Source: Micromonospora sp. NBC_01740
GTDB taxonomy: Bacteria; Actinomycetota; Actinomycetes; Mycobacteriales; Micromonosporaceae
Direction of reading: 5' to 3'
Assembly (NCBI RefSeq): GCF_035920365.1
Contig: NZ_CP109150.1
Location: forward strand, 6,634,001-6,698,000
Length of the DNA stretch: 64,000 nucleotides
In this document: positions 1 through 11,266 of the stretch, piece by piece
Numbering within the stretch: the stretch's first letter is position 1
Layout: each line of letters starts with the position of its first letter
The notes under the pieces: generated by a model
Told to the model about the DNA's origin: nothing
Databases searched by the model: none
The model's input: only the letters and a program-made list of their open reading frames with translations
Position numbers and translations under genes: made by a program

Positions 1-647
1 TCGGCCTCGGCGAGGACGGCCCGACGCACCAGCCGGTGGAACACCTGACCGCGCTGCGCGCCATCCCCGGCCTGGACGTGGTCCGGCCGGCCGACGCCAA
101 CGAGACCGTGTGGGCCTGGCGGCAGGCCCTGGAGCACACCGACCGGCCGACCGCGCTGGCGCTGAGCCGGCAGCCGCTGCCGACGCTGGACCGGTCGACC
201 CTGGCCGGCGCCGAGGGCGTGGCCAGGGGCGGTTACGTGCTGGCCGAGGCGTCCAACGGCAAGCCGCAGGTCATCCTCGTCGGCACCGGCTCCGAGGTGC
301 AGCTCTGCCTGACCGCCCGCGAGCGGCTGGAGGCCGACGGCACCCCGACCCGGGTCGTCTCGATGCCCTGCCAGGAGTGGTTCTTCGAGCAGGACGAGGC
401 GTACCGGGAGTCGGTGCTGCCGCGCGGGGTAAAGGCACGGGTGAGCGTGGAGGCGGGCATCGGCATGTCGTGGCGCGGCATCGTGGGTGACTGCGGCGAG
501 AGCGTGAGCCTGGAGCACTACGGCGCGAGTGCCCCGCACTCCGTGCTCTTCGAGCAGTTCGGATTCACCCCCGACCGGATCGTGGCCGCCGCGCACGCGG
601 CACTGACCCGGATGGGCGACATCACCGGTTTCACCACCGGCAACTGA
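1..647 (+). CDS. tkt: Transketolase, C-terminal part (5' end outside window)
   Basis: Transketolase moves two-carbon units between ketose and aldose phosphates in the non-oxidative pentose phosphate pathway, using thiamine diphosphate. The reading frame is open from the left edge (first full codon at base 3) and begins in the family motif [15 protein letters not shown], which belongs to the pyrimidine-binding domain. The rest is the end of that domain (RPADANE, LALSRQ) and the C-terminal domain ([29 protein letters not shown]). About 215 residues of a usual 680-700 are present. It stops 16 bases before the transaldolase ATG, with a GGGGAG ribosome-binding site in the gap, so the two are almost certainly co-transcribed. 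Identification is secure. Confidence 0.97.
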   Translation, partial: GLGEDGPTHQPVEHLTALRAIPGLDVVRPADANETVWAWRQALEHTDRPTALALSRQPLPTLDRSTLAGAEGVARGGYVLAEASNGKPQVILVGTGSEVQLCLTARERLEADGTPTRVVSMPCQEWFFEQDEAYRESVLPRGVKARVSVEAGIGMSWRGIVGDCGESVSLEHYGASAPHSVLFEQFGFTPDRIVAAAHAALTRMGDITGFTTGN

Positions 648-663
648 GGGGAGCGTGGACGGC

Positions 664-1842
664 ATGACGGACAGGCTGAGTGAACTCACCGCCGCAGGCG
701 TGGCGGTCTGGCTCGACGACCTTTCCCGGGTACGGCTGTCCTCCGGCGGGCTGGACCAGCTCCGCCGGGAGAAGCACGTGGCCGGGGTGACCACCAACCC
801 GACGATCTTCGCCAAGGCGCTGAGCGACGCCGACGAGTACGACTGGCAGCTGCGCGACCTCGCCTCCCGTGGGGTGGAGGTCGAGGAGGCCGTACGGATG
901 CTCACCACGTACGACGTGCGGTGGGCGTGCGACGTGATGCGCCCGTCGTACGAGGGCAGCGGCGGGGTCGACGGCCGGGTCTCCATCGAGGTGGACCCGC
1001 GGCTGGCCCACGAGACCGACAGGACCGTCGCCGAGGCCAAGGCGCTGTGGTGGCTGGTCGACCGGCCGAACCTCTTCATCAAGATCCCGGCCACCGAGGC
1101 CGGCCTGCCGGCGATCACCGCCACCCTGGCGGAGGGGATCAGCGTCAACGTCACGCTGATCTTCGGGCTGGACCGCTACTCGCAGGTGATGGAGGCCTTC
1201 CTGGCCGGCCTGGAGCAGGCGAAGGCGAACGGGCACGACCTGTCGAAGATCGGGTCGGTCGCGTCGTTCTTCGTCTCCCGCGTCGACAGCGAGGTCGACA
1301 AGCGGCTGGAGAAGCTCGGCTCCGACGAGGCCAAGGCGCTGCGCGGCAAGGCCGCCGTCGCCAACGCCAAGCTCGCGTACGAGCGCTATGGCGAGGTGTT
1401 CTCCTCCGACCGGTGGCAGGCGCTCGCCGACGCCGGCGCCCACCCGCAGCGGCCGCTGTGGGCCTCCACCTCGACCAAGAACCCGGACTACCGGGACGTC
1501 ATCTACGTCGAGGAGCTGATCGCCCCCGGCACGGTCAACACCATGCCGGAGCCGGTCGTGCACGCGTACGCCGACCACGGCGAGACCCGCGGCGACACCA
1601 TCACCGGTTCGTACGACGAGGCCCGCAAGGCCTTCGCGGACCTGGAGTCGGTCGGGATCGACATGGCCGACGTCATCGAGACCCTGGAGCGCGAGGGCGT
1701 GGAGAAGTTCGAGGCGAGCTGGCAGGAACTGCTCGACGGCGTCCGCAAGTCGCTGGCGGCCGCGGGCCGCGGCGCCGGCAACCCGAGCGACGCCGCGAAG
1801 GACAACGCGCAGGCCGCGCAGCAGTCGGGAGGAAACGCGTGA
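664..1842 (+). CDS. tal: Transaldolase
   Basis: Transaldolase transfers a dihydroxyacetone unit from sedoheptulose 7-phosphate to glyceraldehyde 3-phosphate through a Schiff-base lysine. The signature [12 protein letters not shown] is near residue 41 and the catalytic lysine lies in FIKIPAT at about residue 140. The protein is about 392 residues, the long actinobacterial type, and ends in a polar Ala/Gln-rich tail that is probably disordered. I chose the ATG at 664 because GGGGAG (648-653) lies 10 bases upstream; a GTG at 655 would leave almost no spacing. The TGA stop overlaps the GTG of a short bridging ORF (GTGA at 1839-1842) that leads to pgi. Part of the pentose phosphate operon tkt-tal-pgi-zwf-opcA-pgl. 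Confidence 0.96.
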   Translation: MTDRLSELTAAGVAVWLDDLSRVRLSSGGLDQLRREKHVAGVTTNPTIFAKALSDADEYDWQLRDLASRGVEVEEAVRMLTTYDVRWACDVMRPSYEGSGGVDGRVSIEVDPRLAHETDRTVAEAKALWWLVDRPNLFIKIPATEAGLPAITATLAEGISVNVTLIFGLDRYSQVMEAFLAGLEQAKANGHDLSKIGSVASFFVSRVDSEVDKRLEKLGSDEAKALRGKAAVANAKLAYERYGEVFSSDRWQALADAGAHPQRPLWASTSTKNPDYRDVIYVEELIAPGTVNTMPEPVVHAYADHGETRGDTITGSYDEARKAFADLESVGIDMADVIETLEREGVEKFEASWQELLDGVRKSLAAAGRGAGNPSDAAKDNAQAAQQSGGNA

Positions 1843-1922
1843 GCGAGCGTAGCGAGCGAACCATCAGGCTCAGCAGTGCGGCGCCTCGCGCCGCCGCCGA
1901 GCGGAGCGAGGTGGCGGCGTGA
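1839..1922 (+). repeat. Bridging mini-ORF element A between tal and pgi (84 bp)
   Basis: An 84-base stretch with GAGCGAGCGTAGCGAGCG at its left end and GCGGAGCGAGGTGGCGGCGTGA at its right. It can be read as a 27-residue peptide beginning [10 protein letters not shown]. Its GTG overlaps the tal stop (GTGA 1839-1842) and its TGA overlaps the pgi start (GTGA 1919-1922). The direct repeat GCGTGAG[C/T]GA flanks it. Its right end carries the GGAG/GAGG-type ribosome-binding site for pgi. Whether the peptide has any function is unknown; the arrangement looks like translational coupling. See the findings for related copies. Confidence 0.7.
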
Positions 1923-3568
1923 GTGATCTGCTCAACGGCGCGGTCGAGGCCGCCGCCGGGCTCTCCGTGCACGGGGCCGACGCCGTCGACAAGTCGGCCC
2001 CCGCCTCCACCCGGGACGCGCTGGTGAACGCCGGCACGCCGGGCAAGCTGGCCGCGAAGGACCCGACCCTGTGGGGTCCGGACGCCGAGGCGGAGGCGAA
2101 GATCCGCCTCGGCTGGGTGGACACCCACCTGCGCAGCCGGGAACTGCTGCCCCAGCTCGCCGAGCTGAAGGCGGAGCTGGCCGACCTGGACCACGTGGTG
2201 CTCGCCGGGATGGGCGGCTCGTCGCTGGCCCCCGAGGTCATCGCCCGCACCCTGGGCAAGCAGCTGACGGTGCTCGACACCACCGACCCGGGGCAGATCC
2301 GGGCGGCGCTGGCCGATCGGCTGGAGCGCACCGTGGTCGTGGTGGCCAGCAAGTCCGGTTCGACGGTCGAGACCGACAGCCACCGCCGGGCGTACTGGCA
2401 GGCGTTCCTCGACGCGGGGATGACCGAGGCGGAGGCCGGCCGGCACTTCGTCGTCGTCACCGACCCCGGCTCGCCGCTGGAGGCCACCGCCGCCGAGATG
2501 GGTGCCTTCACCGTACTCGCCGACCCGAACGTGGGCGGCCGGTATGCGGCGCTGACCGCGTTCGGGCTGGTCCCGTCGGCGCTGGCCGGCGTCGAGGTGG
2601 CCGAGCTGCTCGACGAGGCCGACGCGCTGGCGCGGTCGCTGGGCGGGGACCGCGACAACCCGGCCCTGGCGCTCGGCGCGGCCCTCGGGGCGGCGGCCAC
2701 CATGGGCCGGGACAAGGTCGCCCTGATCTCCGACGGCACCGGCATCGAGGGCCTCGGCGACTGGGCCGAGCAGCTGATCGCCGAGTCCACCGGCAAGGCC
2801 GGGGTCGGCATCCTGCCGGTCGTCGTGGAGTCGCCGCAGAGTCCCGGCGCCGCCGGCGACGACGTGCTCACCGTGACCTACGGCGGCGCGCTGCCCGCCG
2901 GCGCCGTCCCCGGCGGGGGCGCCGACGCCGACGTGGCCGTCAACGGCCCGCTCGGCGCGCACTTCCTCGCCTGGGAGTACGCCACCGCGATCGCCGGCGT
3001 GGTGCTCGGCATCGACCCGTTCAACCAGCCCAACGTCACCGAGTCCAAGGAGAACACGAACCGGATCCTCGACTCCGGTCCGCCGGCCGAGACGCCGTCG
3101 TTCACCGAGGGCGCGATCGAGGTGTACGCGCCGCAGGGCGCCCCCGGCGACCTGGCCGGCGTGCTCCGCCAGCTCGTCGACGCGACGGGCGACGACGGCT
3201 ACCTCGCGGTGATGGCGTACCTCGACCGGTTCGCCGACGCCGACGCGGCCCGGCTGCGGCCGCTGCTGGCCGGTGCCGCCGGCCGGCCGGTCACCTTCGG
3301 GTGGGGCCCGCGCTTCCTGCACTCCACCGGCCAGTACCACAAGGGCGGTCCGCAGGTCGGCAGCTACCTCCAGCTCACCGGCGCGGTCGTCGACGACCTG
3401 CCGGTGCCGGGCAGGCCCTACACCTTCGGGCAGTTGCAGGCGGCGCAGGCCACCGGCGACCGGCAGGCCCTGGCCGAGCGGAAGCGCCCGGTGGTCCGGC
3501 TGCACCTGACCGACCGGTCGGCGGGCGTGGCCCAGCTGCTCGATGCCGTCGGGGCGTTGCGGGCGTGA
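1919..3568 (+). CDS. pgi: Glucose-6-phosphate isomerase
   Basis: Interconverts glucose 6-phosphate and fructose 6-phosphate, joining glycolysis to the pentose phosphate genes around it. The 549-residue protein has two SIS sugar-isomerase domains: an early phosphate-binding segment ([13 protein letters not shown] near residue 100, [13 protein letters not shown] near residue 140) and later NQPNVTESK and a C-terminal STGQYHKGG segment that carries the lysine of the active site. The GTG at 1919 overlaps the stop of the upstream bridging ORF as GTGA. The length is typical of the actinobacterial form. The stop (TGA 3566-3568) is again part of a GTGA overlap leading into the zwf frame. Confidence 0.95.
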   Translation: MSDLLNGAVEAAAGLSVHGADAVDKSAPASTRDALVNAGTPGKLAAKDPTLWGPDAEAEAKIRLGWVDTHLRSRELLPQLAELKAELADLDHVVLAGMGGSSLAPEVIARTLGKQLTVLDTTDPGQIRAALADRLERTVVVVASKSGSTVETDSHRRAYWQAFLDAGMTEAEAGRHFVVVTDPGSPLEATAAEMGAFTVLADPNVGGRYAALTAFGLVPSALAGVEVAELLDEADALARSLGGDRDNPALALGAALGAAATMGRDKVALISDGTGIEGLGDWAEQLIAESTGKAGVGILPVVVESPQSPGAAGDDVLTVTYGGALPAGAVPGGGADADVAVNGPLGAHFLAWEYATAIAGVVLGIDPFNQPNVTESKENTNRILDSGPPAETPSFTEGAIEVYAPQGAPGDLAGVLRQLVDATGDDGYLAVMAYLDRFADADAARLRPLLAGAAGRPVTFGWGPRFLHSTGQYHKGGPQVGSYLQLTGAVVDDLPVPGRPYTFGQLQAAQATGDRQALAERKRPVVRLHLTDRSAGVAQLLDAVGALRA

Positions 3569-3609
3569 CGATGAGGACCGTGGATGACGCGGAGCGAGGA
3601 GGCGGCGTG
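3565..3609 (+). repeat. Remnant bridging element B between pgi and zwf
   Basis: This junction has GTGA at 3565-3568 (pgi stop) and its last bases, GCGGAGCGAGGAGGCGGCGTGA, match the right end of element A at 21 of 22 positions. Here the intervening 42 bases are in frame with zwf, so the mini-ORF would be fused to zwf instead of ending in a second overlap. It looks like a shortened copy of the same repeat family. Confidence 0.5.
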
Positions 3610-5121
3610 AACCCGCTGCGCGACCCGCAGGACCGCCGGCTGCCGAGGATCCCGGAGCCGTGCGCTCTGGTGATCTTCGGCGTCACCGGTGACCTGGCCC
3701 GCAAGAAGCTCCTGCCGGCCGTGTACGACCTGGCGAACCGAGGGCTGCTGCCCCCGGGCTTCGCCGTGCTCGGCTTCGCCCGCCGGGACTGGGGCGACGG
3801 GGACTTCGAGTCGCTCGCCCACGAGGCCGCCAAGAAGCACGCCCGCACCCCCTGGCGGGAGGAGGTGTGGGCGCGGCTGGTGGGCAACATCAAGTTCGTC
3901 GGCGGCTCGTTCGACGACGACGCCGCGTTCGACCACCTCTCCGAGATGCTGGACGAGCTGCGCCAGACGCACGGGATCCCGGGCAACGCCGCCTTCTACT
4001 TCTCCATCCCCCCGGCGGCGTTCCCCGTGGTCCTCAAGCAGCTGGCCCGCACCGGGATGGCTGACAACGCCAAGTCCGGCGGCTGGCGCCGGGTGGTGGT
4101 GGAGAAGCCGTTCGGGCACGACCTGCCCTCGGCGAAGGCGCTCAACGACCTGGTCGACGACGTCTTCACCCGCGAGGACGTCTTCCGCATCGACCACTAC
4201 CTGGGCAAGGAGACCGTCCAGAACATCCTCGCCCTGCGGTTCGCCAACAACCTGTTCGAGCCGCTGTGGAACTCCAAGTACGTCGACTCCGTGCAGATCA
4301 CCATGGCCGAGGACGTCGGCATCGGCACCCGCGCCGGCTTCTACGACTCGGCCGGCGCGGCCCGCGACGTGTTCCAGAACCACCTGCTCCAACTGCTGGC
4401 GCTGGTGGCGATGGAGGAGCCGACGAGCTTCGACGCCGACGAGATCCGCACGGAGAAGCTCAAGGTGCTCCGGGCGATCACCCTGCCGAAGGACGTCGCC
4501 GAGGGCACCGTGCGCGGCCAGTACCTGCCCGGCTGGGTGGGGGGCGAGCGTGCCGTCGGGTACCTGGAGGAGGAGGGCGTCCCGGAGGACTCGACCACGG
4601 AGACCTACGTGGCCGTCCGGCTCGGCATCCAGAACCGCCGCTGGGCGGAGGTGCCCTTCTACATCCGGGCCGGCAAGCGGCTGCCGCGCCGCGTCACCGA
4701 GGTCGCCATCATGTTCAAGAGGGCGCCGCACCTGCCGTTCAACGAAGCCGACATGGAGTCGCTCGGCAACAACCAGCTCGTGATCCGGGTGCAGCCGGAC
4801 GAGGGCGTCGTGCTCAAGTTCGGTTCCAAGGTGCCCGGCACGACGATGGAGGTCCGCGACATCGCGATGGACTTCCAGTACGGCGAGGCGTTCACCGAGG
4901 CCAGCCCCGAGGCGTACGAGCGGCTCGTGCTGGACGTGCTGATCGGCGACCGTACCCTCTTCCCGGACGCCGCCGAGGTCGAGCAGAGCTGGCAGGTGGT
5001 GGACCCGCTGGAGCACGCGTGGGCGGGCACGAAGCCGGAGCCGTACCGGGCCGGCGAGTGGGGTCCCCGGGCCGCCGACGAGATGCTGGCCCGCGAGGGC
5101 CGGGCGTGGCGGCGGGCGTGA
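3607..5121 (+). CDS. zwf: Glucose-6-phosphate 1-dehydrogenase
   Basis: Oxidises glucose 6-phosphate to 6-phosphogluconolactone with NADP, the first step of the oxidative pentose phosphate branch. The N-terminal Rossmann motif [17 protein letters not shown] and the active-site motif RIDHYLGKE (about residue 195) are intact, and the beta+alpha C-terminal domain follows. About 504 residues, the normal length. I chose the GTG at 3607 with AGGAGG just upstream (3597-3602, short 4-base spacing). In-frame alternatives are ATG 3571 and GTG 3565, which would add 12-14 residues derived from the repeat element. The following opcA encodes its known partner in actinobacteria and cyanobacteria. Confidence 0.95.
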   Translation: MNPLRDPQDRRLPRIPEPCALVIFGVTGDLARKKLLPAVYDLANRGLLPPGFAVLGFARRDWGDGDFESLAHEAAKKHARTPWREEVWARLVGNIKFVGGSFDDDAAFDHLSEMLDELRQTHGIPGNAAFYFSIPPAAFPVVLKQLARTGMADNAKSGGWRRVVVEKPFGHDLPSAKALNDLVDDVFTREDVFRIDHYLGKETVQNILALRFANNLFEPLWNSKYVDSVQITMAEDVGIGTRAGFYDSAGAARDVFQNHLLQLLALVAMEEPTSFDADEIRTEKLKVLRAITLPKDVAEGTVRGQYLPGWVGGERAVGYLEEEGVPEDSTTETYVAVRLGIQNRRWAEVPFYIRAGKRLPRRVTEVAIMFKRAPHLPFNEADMESLGNNQLVIRVQPDEGVVLKFGSKVPGTTMEVRDIAMDFQYGEAFTEASPEAYERLVLDVLIGDRTLFPDAAEVEQSWQVVDPLEHAWAGTKPEPYRAGEWGPRAADEMLAREGRAWRRA

Positions 5122-5216
5122 GCGCGAGGAGTGAGCCGGTTCTGCGAGCCCCGCAGTCGCGAACGAAGGCACGTGCCGTGAGCAGCCGCAGCGAGCAGAC
5201 CAGGAGGCTCCATTGA
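5118..5216 (+). repeat. Bridging mini-ORF element C between zwf and opcA (99 bp)
   Basis: Starts with GTGA over the zwf stop (5118-5121) and ends with TTGA over the opcA TTG start (5213-5216). The 32-residue reading frame begins MSARSEPVL and later repeats an SSRSEQ segment. It carries AGGAGG five bases before opcA. The string AACGAAGGCAC inside it recurs in element D before pgl. Confidence 0.65.
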
Positions 5217-6229
5217 TCGGCCTGTGGGACACCACCGGGAACGAGGTGGTCAAGGCGCTGGCCGCCGAGCGGCGCAGCGCGGGCGGGGTGGCCAGCGGCA
5301 TGGCGCTCACCCTGATCGTGGTGGTGGACGAGAAGCGGGTCCGCGAGGCGGAGGCGGCGGCGACGATAGCGGCCGCCGCCCACCCCTGCCGGCTGCTGGT
5401 GGTGGTCCGCACCGACGTGGAGCGCGAGCGCAACCGGCTGGACGCGGAGATCGTCGTCGGCGGCCGGCTCGGTCCGTGCGAGGCGGTGGTCACCCGGATG
5501 TACGGGCGGCTCGCCCTGCACGCGGAGTCGGTGGTGATGCCGCTGCTGGTGCCGGACGTGCCGGTGGTGACGTGGTGGCACGGCGAGCCGCCGGCCGAGA
5601 TCGCCACGGACTTCCTCGGCGTGGTGGCCGACCGGCGGATCACCGACTGCGCGCAGGCCGCCGACCCGATCGAGGCGATGCGCCAGCGGGCCCGGGACTA
5701 CGCGCCCGGCGACACCGACCTGGCGTGGACCCGGATCACCCCGTGGCGCACGCTCGTGGCGGGCGCGTTCGACACCACCCAGGCCAGGGTGACCGAGGCG
5801 ACCGTGGTGGCCCCGCCCACCGACCCGACCGCCGCGCTGATGCAGGGCTGGCTGGCCGCGCGGCTCGGCATCGAGCCGGTGTGGGAGCACACCGACGCGT
5901 CGCCGCGGATGCGGGAGGTGCAGCTGCGCTGCGCCAACGGCGACACGCTGACGCTGAGCCGCGACGACAGCGTGGCGACGTTCCGGCGTACCGGCCAGGA
6001 GGACCGGCAGCTGCCGCTCGTCCGCCGACCCCTCGGCGACGAGCTGGCCGAGGAACTGCGCCGGCTCGACGCCGACCAGGTGTACGCGGAGGCGCTGGGC
6101 ACGGCGGCCGGGCTGGCCGACCTCGACCAGCGCCCGCCGCAGCGGGTGCACGTCTGGAAGGACCCGGCCACGGCCCAGCGGGCCGAGGCGGGGGTCACCG
6201 CGCACGTGGGAACGAGCGCCGAGCACTGA
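5213..6229 (+). CDS. opcA: OpcA, assembly/allosteric protein of glucose-6-phosphate dehydrogenase
   Basis: OpcA binds and activates the Zwf tetramer and has no catalytic role of its own. The 338-residue product has the family features: the N-terminal GLWDTTGNEVVKAL, a central VTRMYGRLALHAESVVMPLL segment, the VTWWHGEPP motif, then the C-terminal half with AARLGIEPVWE. The TTG start at 5213 is set by AGGAGG (5202-5207) and overlaps the stop of the mini-ORF in element C. zwf-opcA-pgl order is standard for actinobacteria. The stop is followed by a further bridging element to pgl. Confidence 0.93.
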   Translation: MIGLWDTTGNEVVKALAAERRSAGGVASGMALTLIVVVDEKRVREAEAAATIAAAAHPCRLLVVVRTDVERERNRLDAEIVVGGRLGPCEAVVTRMYGRLALHAESVVMPLLVPDVPVVTWWHGEPPAEIATDFLGVVADRRITDCAQAADPIEAMRQRARDYAPGDTDLAWTRITPWRTLVAGAFDTTQARVTEATVVAPPTDPTAALMQGWLAARLGIEPVWEHTDASPRMREVQLRCANGDTLTLSRDDSVATFRRTGQEDRQLPLVRRPLGDELAEELRRLDADQVYAEALGTAAGLADLDQRPPQRVHVWKDPATAQRAEAGVTAHVGTSAEH

Positions 6230-6300
6230 GCGCCCGACTGCTCGGGGCACCACGAATGACCGGCCGCGCGGCGGCCGGAGAAACGAAGGCACACAGATGA
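6226..6300 (+). repeat. Bridging element D between opcA and pgl (75 bp)
   Basis: Begins CTGA over the opcA stop (6226-6229) and can be read as 24 codons (LSARLLGAPRM...) ending in a TGA that overlaps the pgl ATG as ATGA (6297-6300). CTG would be an unusual start, so coupling here is less certain; an internal ATG at 6256 is in the same frame. It shares AACGAAGGCAC with element C and carries GGAG and GAAGG upstream of pgl. Confidence 0.5.
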
Positions 6301-7067
6301 GTGAGGCGAGTGTCGCCGTCCACGCCGACGCAGACCTGCTGGCCCAGGCGGTGGCCGCCCGGTTGGTGGTCAAGCTGCTCGACGCGCAGGCCGAGCGGGG
6401 CCAGGCGTCGGTGGTGCTGACCGGCGGGCGGATAGCCGCGGCGGTGCACCGGGCGGTGGCGGCGCTGCCGGCCCGCGACGCCGTGGACTGGTCCCGGGTG
6501 GACGTCTGGTGGGGCGACGAGCGGTTCCTGCCCGCCGGCGACCCCGAGCGCAACGAGACCCAGGCCCGCGCCACGCTGCTGGACGCGGTGCCGCTGGACC
6601 CGGCCCGGGTCCACGCGATGCCGGCCTCCGACGGTCCGGCCGGGCCCGACCCGGAGGAGGCGGCGGCCCGCTACGCCGAGGAACTGGCCCGCGCGGCGCG
6701 GCCGGGACACGCCGAGCTCCCCCACTTCGACGTGCTGATGCTGGGCGTCGGTGAGGACGGGCACGTCGCCTCGGTCTTCCCCGAGCATCCGGTGCACCAC
6801 GACAGCCGGCCGGTCAGCGCGGTACGGGGCAGCCCGAAGCCCCCGCCGGTGCGGACCACGCTGACCCTTCCGGCGATCAACACGGCCGAGGAGGTCTGGC
6901 TGGTGGCCAGCGGGGCCGACAAGGCACGGGCGGTCGGCATGGCACTGGCCGGGGCGGGGCCGGTGCAACTGCCGGCGGCCGGCGTGCAGGGCACGGGCCG
7001 GACCCTCTGGCTGCTGGACCGGGCGGCGGCGGCCGACGTCCCGGCCCGCTTCCGCAGCTTGCGCTGA
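6297..7067 (+). CDS. pgl: 6-phosphogluconolactonase
   Basis: Hydrolyses 6-phosphogluconolactone to 6-phosphogluconate, the step after Zwf. The 256-residue protein has the DevB/SOL family motifs: VVLTGGRIA near the N-terminus, DVWWGDERFLPAGDPERNE in the middle and LGVGEDGHVASVFPEH, which contains the catalytic His region, then a C-terminal GADKARAVGMAL segment. ATG at 6297 overlaps the stop of the bridging frame. It is the last gene of the pentose phosphate operon; a long palindrome begins four bases after its stop and probably ends the transcript. Confidence 0.95.
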   Translation: MSEASVAVHADADLLAQAVAARLVVKLLDAQAERGQASVVLTGGRIAAAVHRAVAALPARDAVDWSRVDVWWGDERFLPAGDPERNETQARATLLDAVPLDPARVHAMPASDGPAGPDPEEAAARYAEELARAARPGHAELPHFDVLMLGVGEDGHVASVFPEHPVHHDSRPVSAVRGSPKPPPVRTTLTLPAINTAEEVWLVASGADKARAVGMALAGAGPVQLPAAGVQGTGRTLWLLDRAAAADVPARFRSLR

Positions 7068-7070
7068 GGT

Positions 7071-7123
7071 GTGAGGAAGGGCCCCCTGTTGACGCACAGC
7101 GTCAGCAGGGGGCCCTTCCTCAC
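7071..7123. repeat. 53-bp palindromic intergenic repeat, likely two-way terminator
   Basis: Two 25-base arms (7071-7095 and 7099-7123) are inverted copies with one G-T-compatible mismatch, around a 3-base loop. The arms begin GTGAGGAAGGGCCCCCTG. It lies between the convergent genes pgl and rbpA, 3 bases past the pgl stop and 19 bases from the rbpA stop. From memory, palindromes built on AAGGGCCCC arms are frequent in Micromonospora genomes; copy number cannot be judged from this window. No T-tract follows on either strand. Confidence 0.8.
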
Positions 7124-7142
7124 ACCGGAGTGGGGTCGCCGC

Positions 7143-7481
7143 CTAGCCGGCGGGACGGCCCCGCCGGCGGCGCAGGGCGGCGAGGGCCTCGGCCAGGATG
7201 GCCTCGCCCTCCTCGGCGGTGCGCCGCTCCTTCACGTACGCCAGGTGGGTCTTGTAGGGCTCGGGCCGGACGCGGCCCGGCGGGTTCTGCGCGTCCTGGC
7301 CGGCGGGGAGGCCGCAACGCGGGCAGTCCCACACCTCCGGCACCTCGACCTCGGCGGCGAGCCGGATCGCGGTGTGGTGGTCGTTGCGGCACCAGTAGGT
7401 CACCGTCCGGCACGGGGCCGGCTGGTGGCGTTCGGGCGCGGATCCGACCCGGGTGCCCGGGATGACGTTGCCGATGGGCAC
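7143..7481 (-). CDS. rbpA: RNA polymerase-binding protein RbpA
   Basis: RbpA binds the sigma factor region 2 and RNA polymerase, stabilises the open complex, and is essential or growth-promoting in actinobacteria. The 112-residue protein has the family pattern: an N-terminal IPGTRVGS tail, the core domain with cysteines/histidine in YWCRNDHH, WDCPRCG (Zn-site type as in Streptomyces RbpA), and the C-terminal sigma-interacting helix THLAYVKERR followed by an Arg-rich end. It starts at GTG 7481. It follows secG on the same strand but with a hairpin in between (7559-7593), so it may have its own promoter. Confidence 0.93.
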   Translation of the reverse strand: MPIGNVIPGTRVGSAPERHQPAPCRTVTYWCRNDHHTAIRLAAEVEVPEVWDCPRCGLPAGQDAQNPPGRVRPEPYKTHLAYVKERRTAEEGEAILAEALAALRRRRGRPAG

Positions 7482-7558
7482 GGCTGCTCGCTCCTGTCGT
7501 CGGAGGGGAACCGCCGCGGAGAGGGCGGCGGGCGACGCGGTGCAGCGGGTGGAACGGA

Positions 7559-7593
7559 CTGCGCGCGGCCCGTCGTCGACGGACCGCGCGCAG
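7559..7593 (-). terminator. GC-rich hairpin after secG
   Basis: Arms 7559-7574 and 7578-7593 form a 16-bp stem with one mismatch and a 3-base loop. It lies 20-54 bases past the secG stop on the minus strand and upstream of rbpA, and probably terminates or attenuates the gap-pgk-tpiA-secG transcript. Confidence 0.65.
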
Positions 7594-7612
7594 ATTGTAC
7601 GACTTGGCGGGC

Positions 7613-7876
7613 TCAGACCGTGCCGCTGGCCATCTGGAGGCGGAGCCAGAGCCCCAGCCCGACGATGCAGGCGAACCAGACGATGCCCACCAGGACGGTG
7701 TAGCGGTCGAGGTTCTTCTCCGCCACCGAGGAACCGGCGAGGCTGGAGCTGACGCCACCGCCGAACATGCTCGACAACCCGCCGCCCTTACCGCGGTGCA
7801 GCAGGATCAGCATGGTCAACAGAACGCTCGTGATGACCAGCAACACGATCAACGTGTATGCGAACCAGATCGGCAT
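7613..7876 (-). CDS. secG: Preprotein translocase subunit SecG
   Basis: SecG is the small subunit of the SecYEG protein-conducting channel in the cytoplasmic membrane. The 87-residue product has two membrane helices (about residues 5-26 and 60-80) joined by the conserved cytoplasmic loop HRGKGGGLSSMFGGG, which is diagnostic for the family. It starts at ATG 7876. It is 95 bases downstream of tpiA on the same strand, as in other actinobacteria (gap-pgk-tpiA-secG). Confidence 0.94.
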   Translation of the reverse strand: MPIWFAYTLIVLLVITSVLLTMLILLHRGKGGGLSSMFGGGVSSSLAGSSVAEKNLDRYTVLVGIVWFACIVGLGLWLRLQMASGTV

Positions 7877-7971
7877 GGCTGGGGTCAGTCCTCTCGTTAC
7901 GATCCTCGCCCGGGCAGATCGGGCACGGTGGCACCGACCGACGGACGGGCGGAGTCAAGGATAGCGAGCGA

Positions 7972-8762
7972 TCAGCGGGAGATGTGCTCCGGGAACCGGC
8001 AGATCTTCGCGAACTCCTCGGCGTCCAGGCTCGCGCCGCCCACGAGCGCCCCGTCGACGTCCGGCTGAGCCATGATCGCCGCGACGTTCGACGACTTGAC
8101 CGACCCGCCGTAGAGGACCCGGACCTTGTCGGCGGTGTCCTGGCCGAAGGACTCCGCCAGGCGCTGACGCACCGCGCCGCACACCTCCTGGGCGTCCTCC
8201 GGGGTGGCCGTCTTGCCCGTGCCGATCGCCCAGACCGGCTCGTACGCCACCACGACCTTCTCCACCTGCTCGGCGGTGAGCCCCTTCAGGGCGCCGTCGA
8301 GCTGCTCGCTGCAGTGCGCCACGTGGGTGCCCTGCTCGCGGACGTCCAGCCCCTCCCCCACGCAGAGGATCGGGGTGAGCCCGTGGGTCAGCGCCGCCTG
8401 CACCTTGGCGTTGACGAGCGCGTCGTCCTCGTGGTGGTAGGCCCGCCGCTCCGAGTGCCCGATCGCCACGTAGGTGCAGCCCAGCTTCGCCAGCATCGGG
8501 CCGGAGATCTCCCCGGTGTAGGCCCCCGACGCGTACGGCGAGAGGTCCTGCGCGCCGTAGCCGATGAGCAGCTTGTCGCCGTCGACGGCGGTCTGCACCG
8601 TACGCAGGTCGGTGAACGGCGGCAGGACCACCGTCTCGACGTCGGTGAGCTGCTTCTCGGTGAGGCTGGCCGCCAGCTTCTGCACCAGCAGGTTGGCCTC
8701 GAGGTGGTTGCAGTTCATCTTCCAGTTGCCGGCCATCAGGGGCCGGCGGGTGACGCTCGCCA

Positions 8763-8763
<1 letters not shown>
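7972..8763 (-). CDS. tpiA: Triosephosphate isomerase
   Basis: Interconverts dihydroxyacetone phosphate and glyceraldehyde 3-phosphate. TIM-barrel landmarks are all present in the 263-residue protein: AGNWKMN with the substrate lysine, AIGHSERR with the electrophilic histidine, [17 protein letters not shown] with the catalytic glutamate, and [10 protein letters not shown] for phosphate binding. The ATG overlaps the pgk stop by one base (TGATG at 8761-8765), so the two are translationally coupled. Confidence 0.97.
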
Positions 8764-9962
<1,199 letters not shown>

Positions 9963-9997
9963 TTAGGCCAGGCCTCCGTTCGTGACCGTCGGCTTCG

Positions 9998-11266
<1,269 letters not shown>

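Noticed and set aside
1673..3505. 610-residue minus-strand ORF over tal-pgi
   Set aside because: A GC-rich shadow frame: Arg/Gly/Ala/Val-rich with no family motif, fully antisense to a clearly conserved gene.
3418..5643. 741-residue minus-strand ORF over zwf-opcA
   Set aside because: Antisense shadow of zwf; no motif, no plausible start or ribosome-binding site.
7071..7123. Insertion sequence end or transposon
   Set aside because: No transposase frame or target duplication is seen; treated as a palindromic repeat/terminator only.
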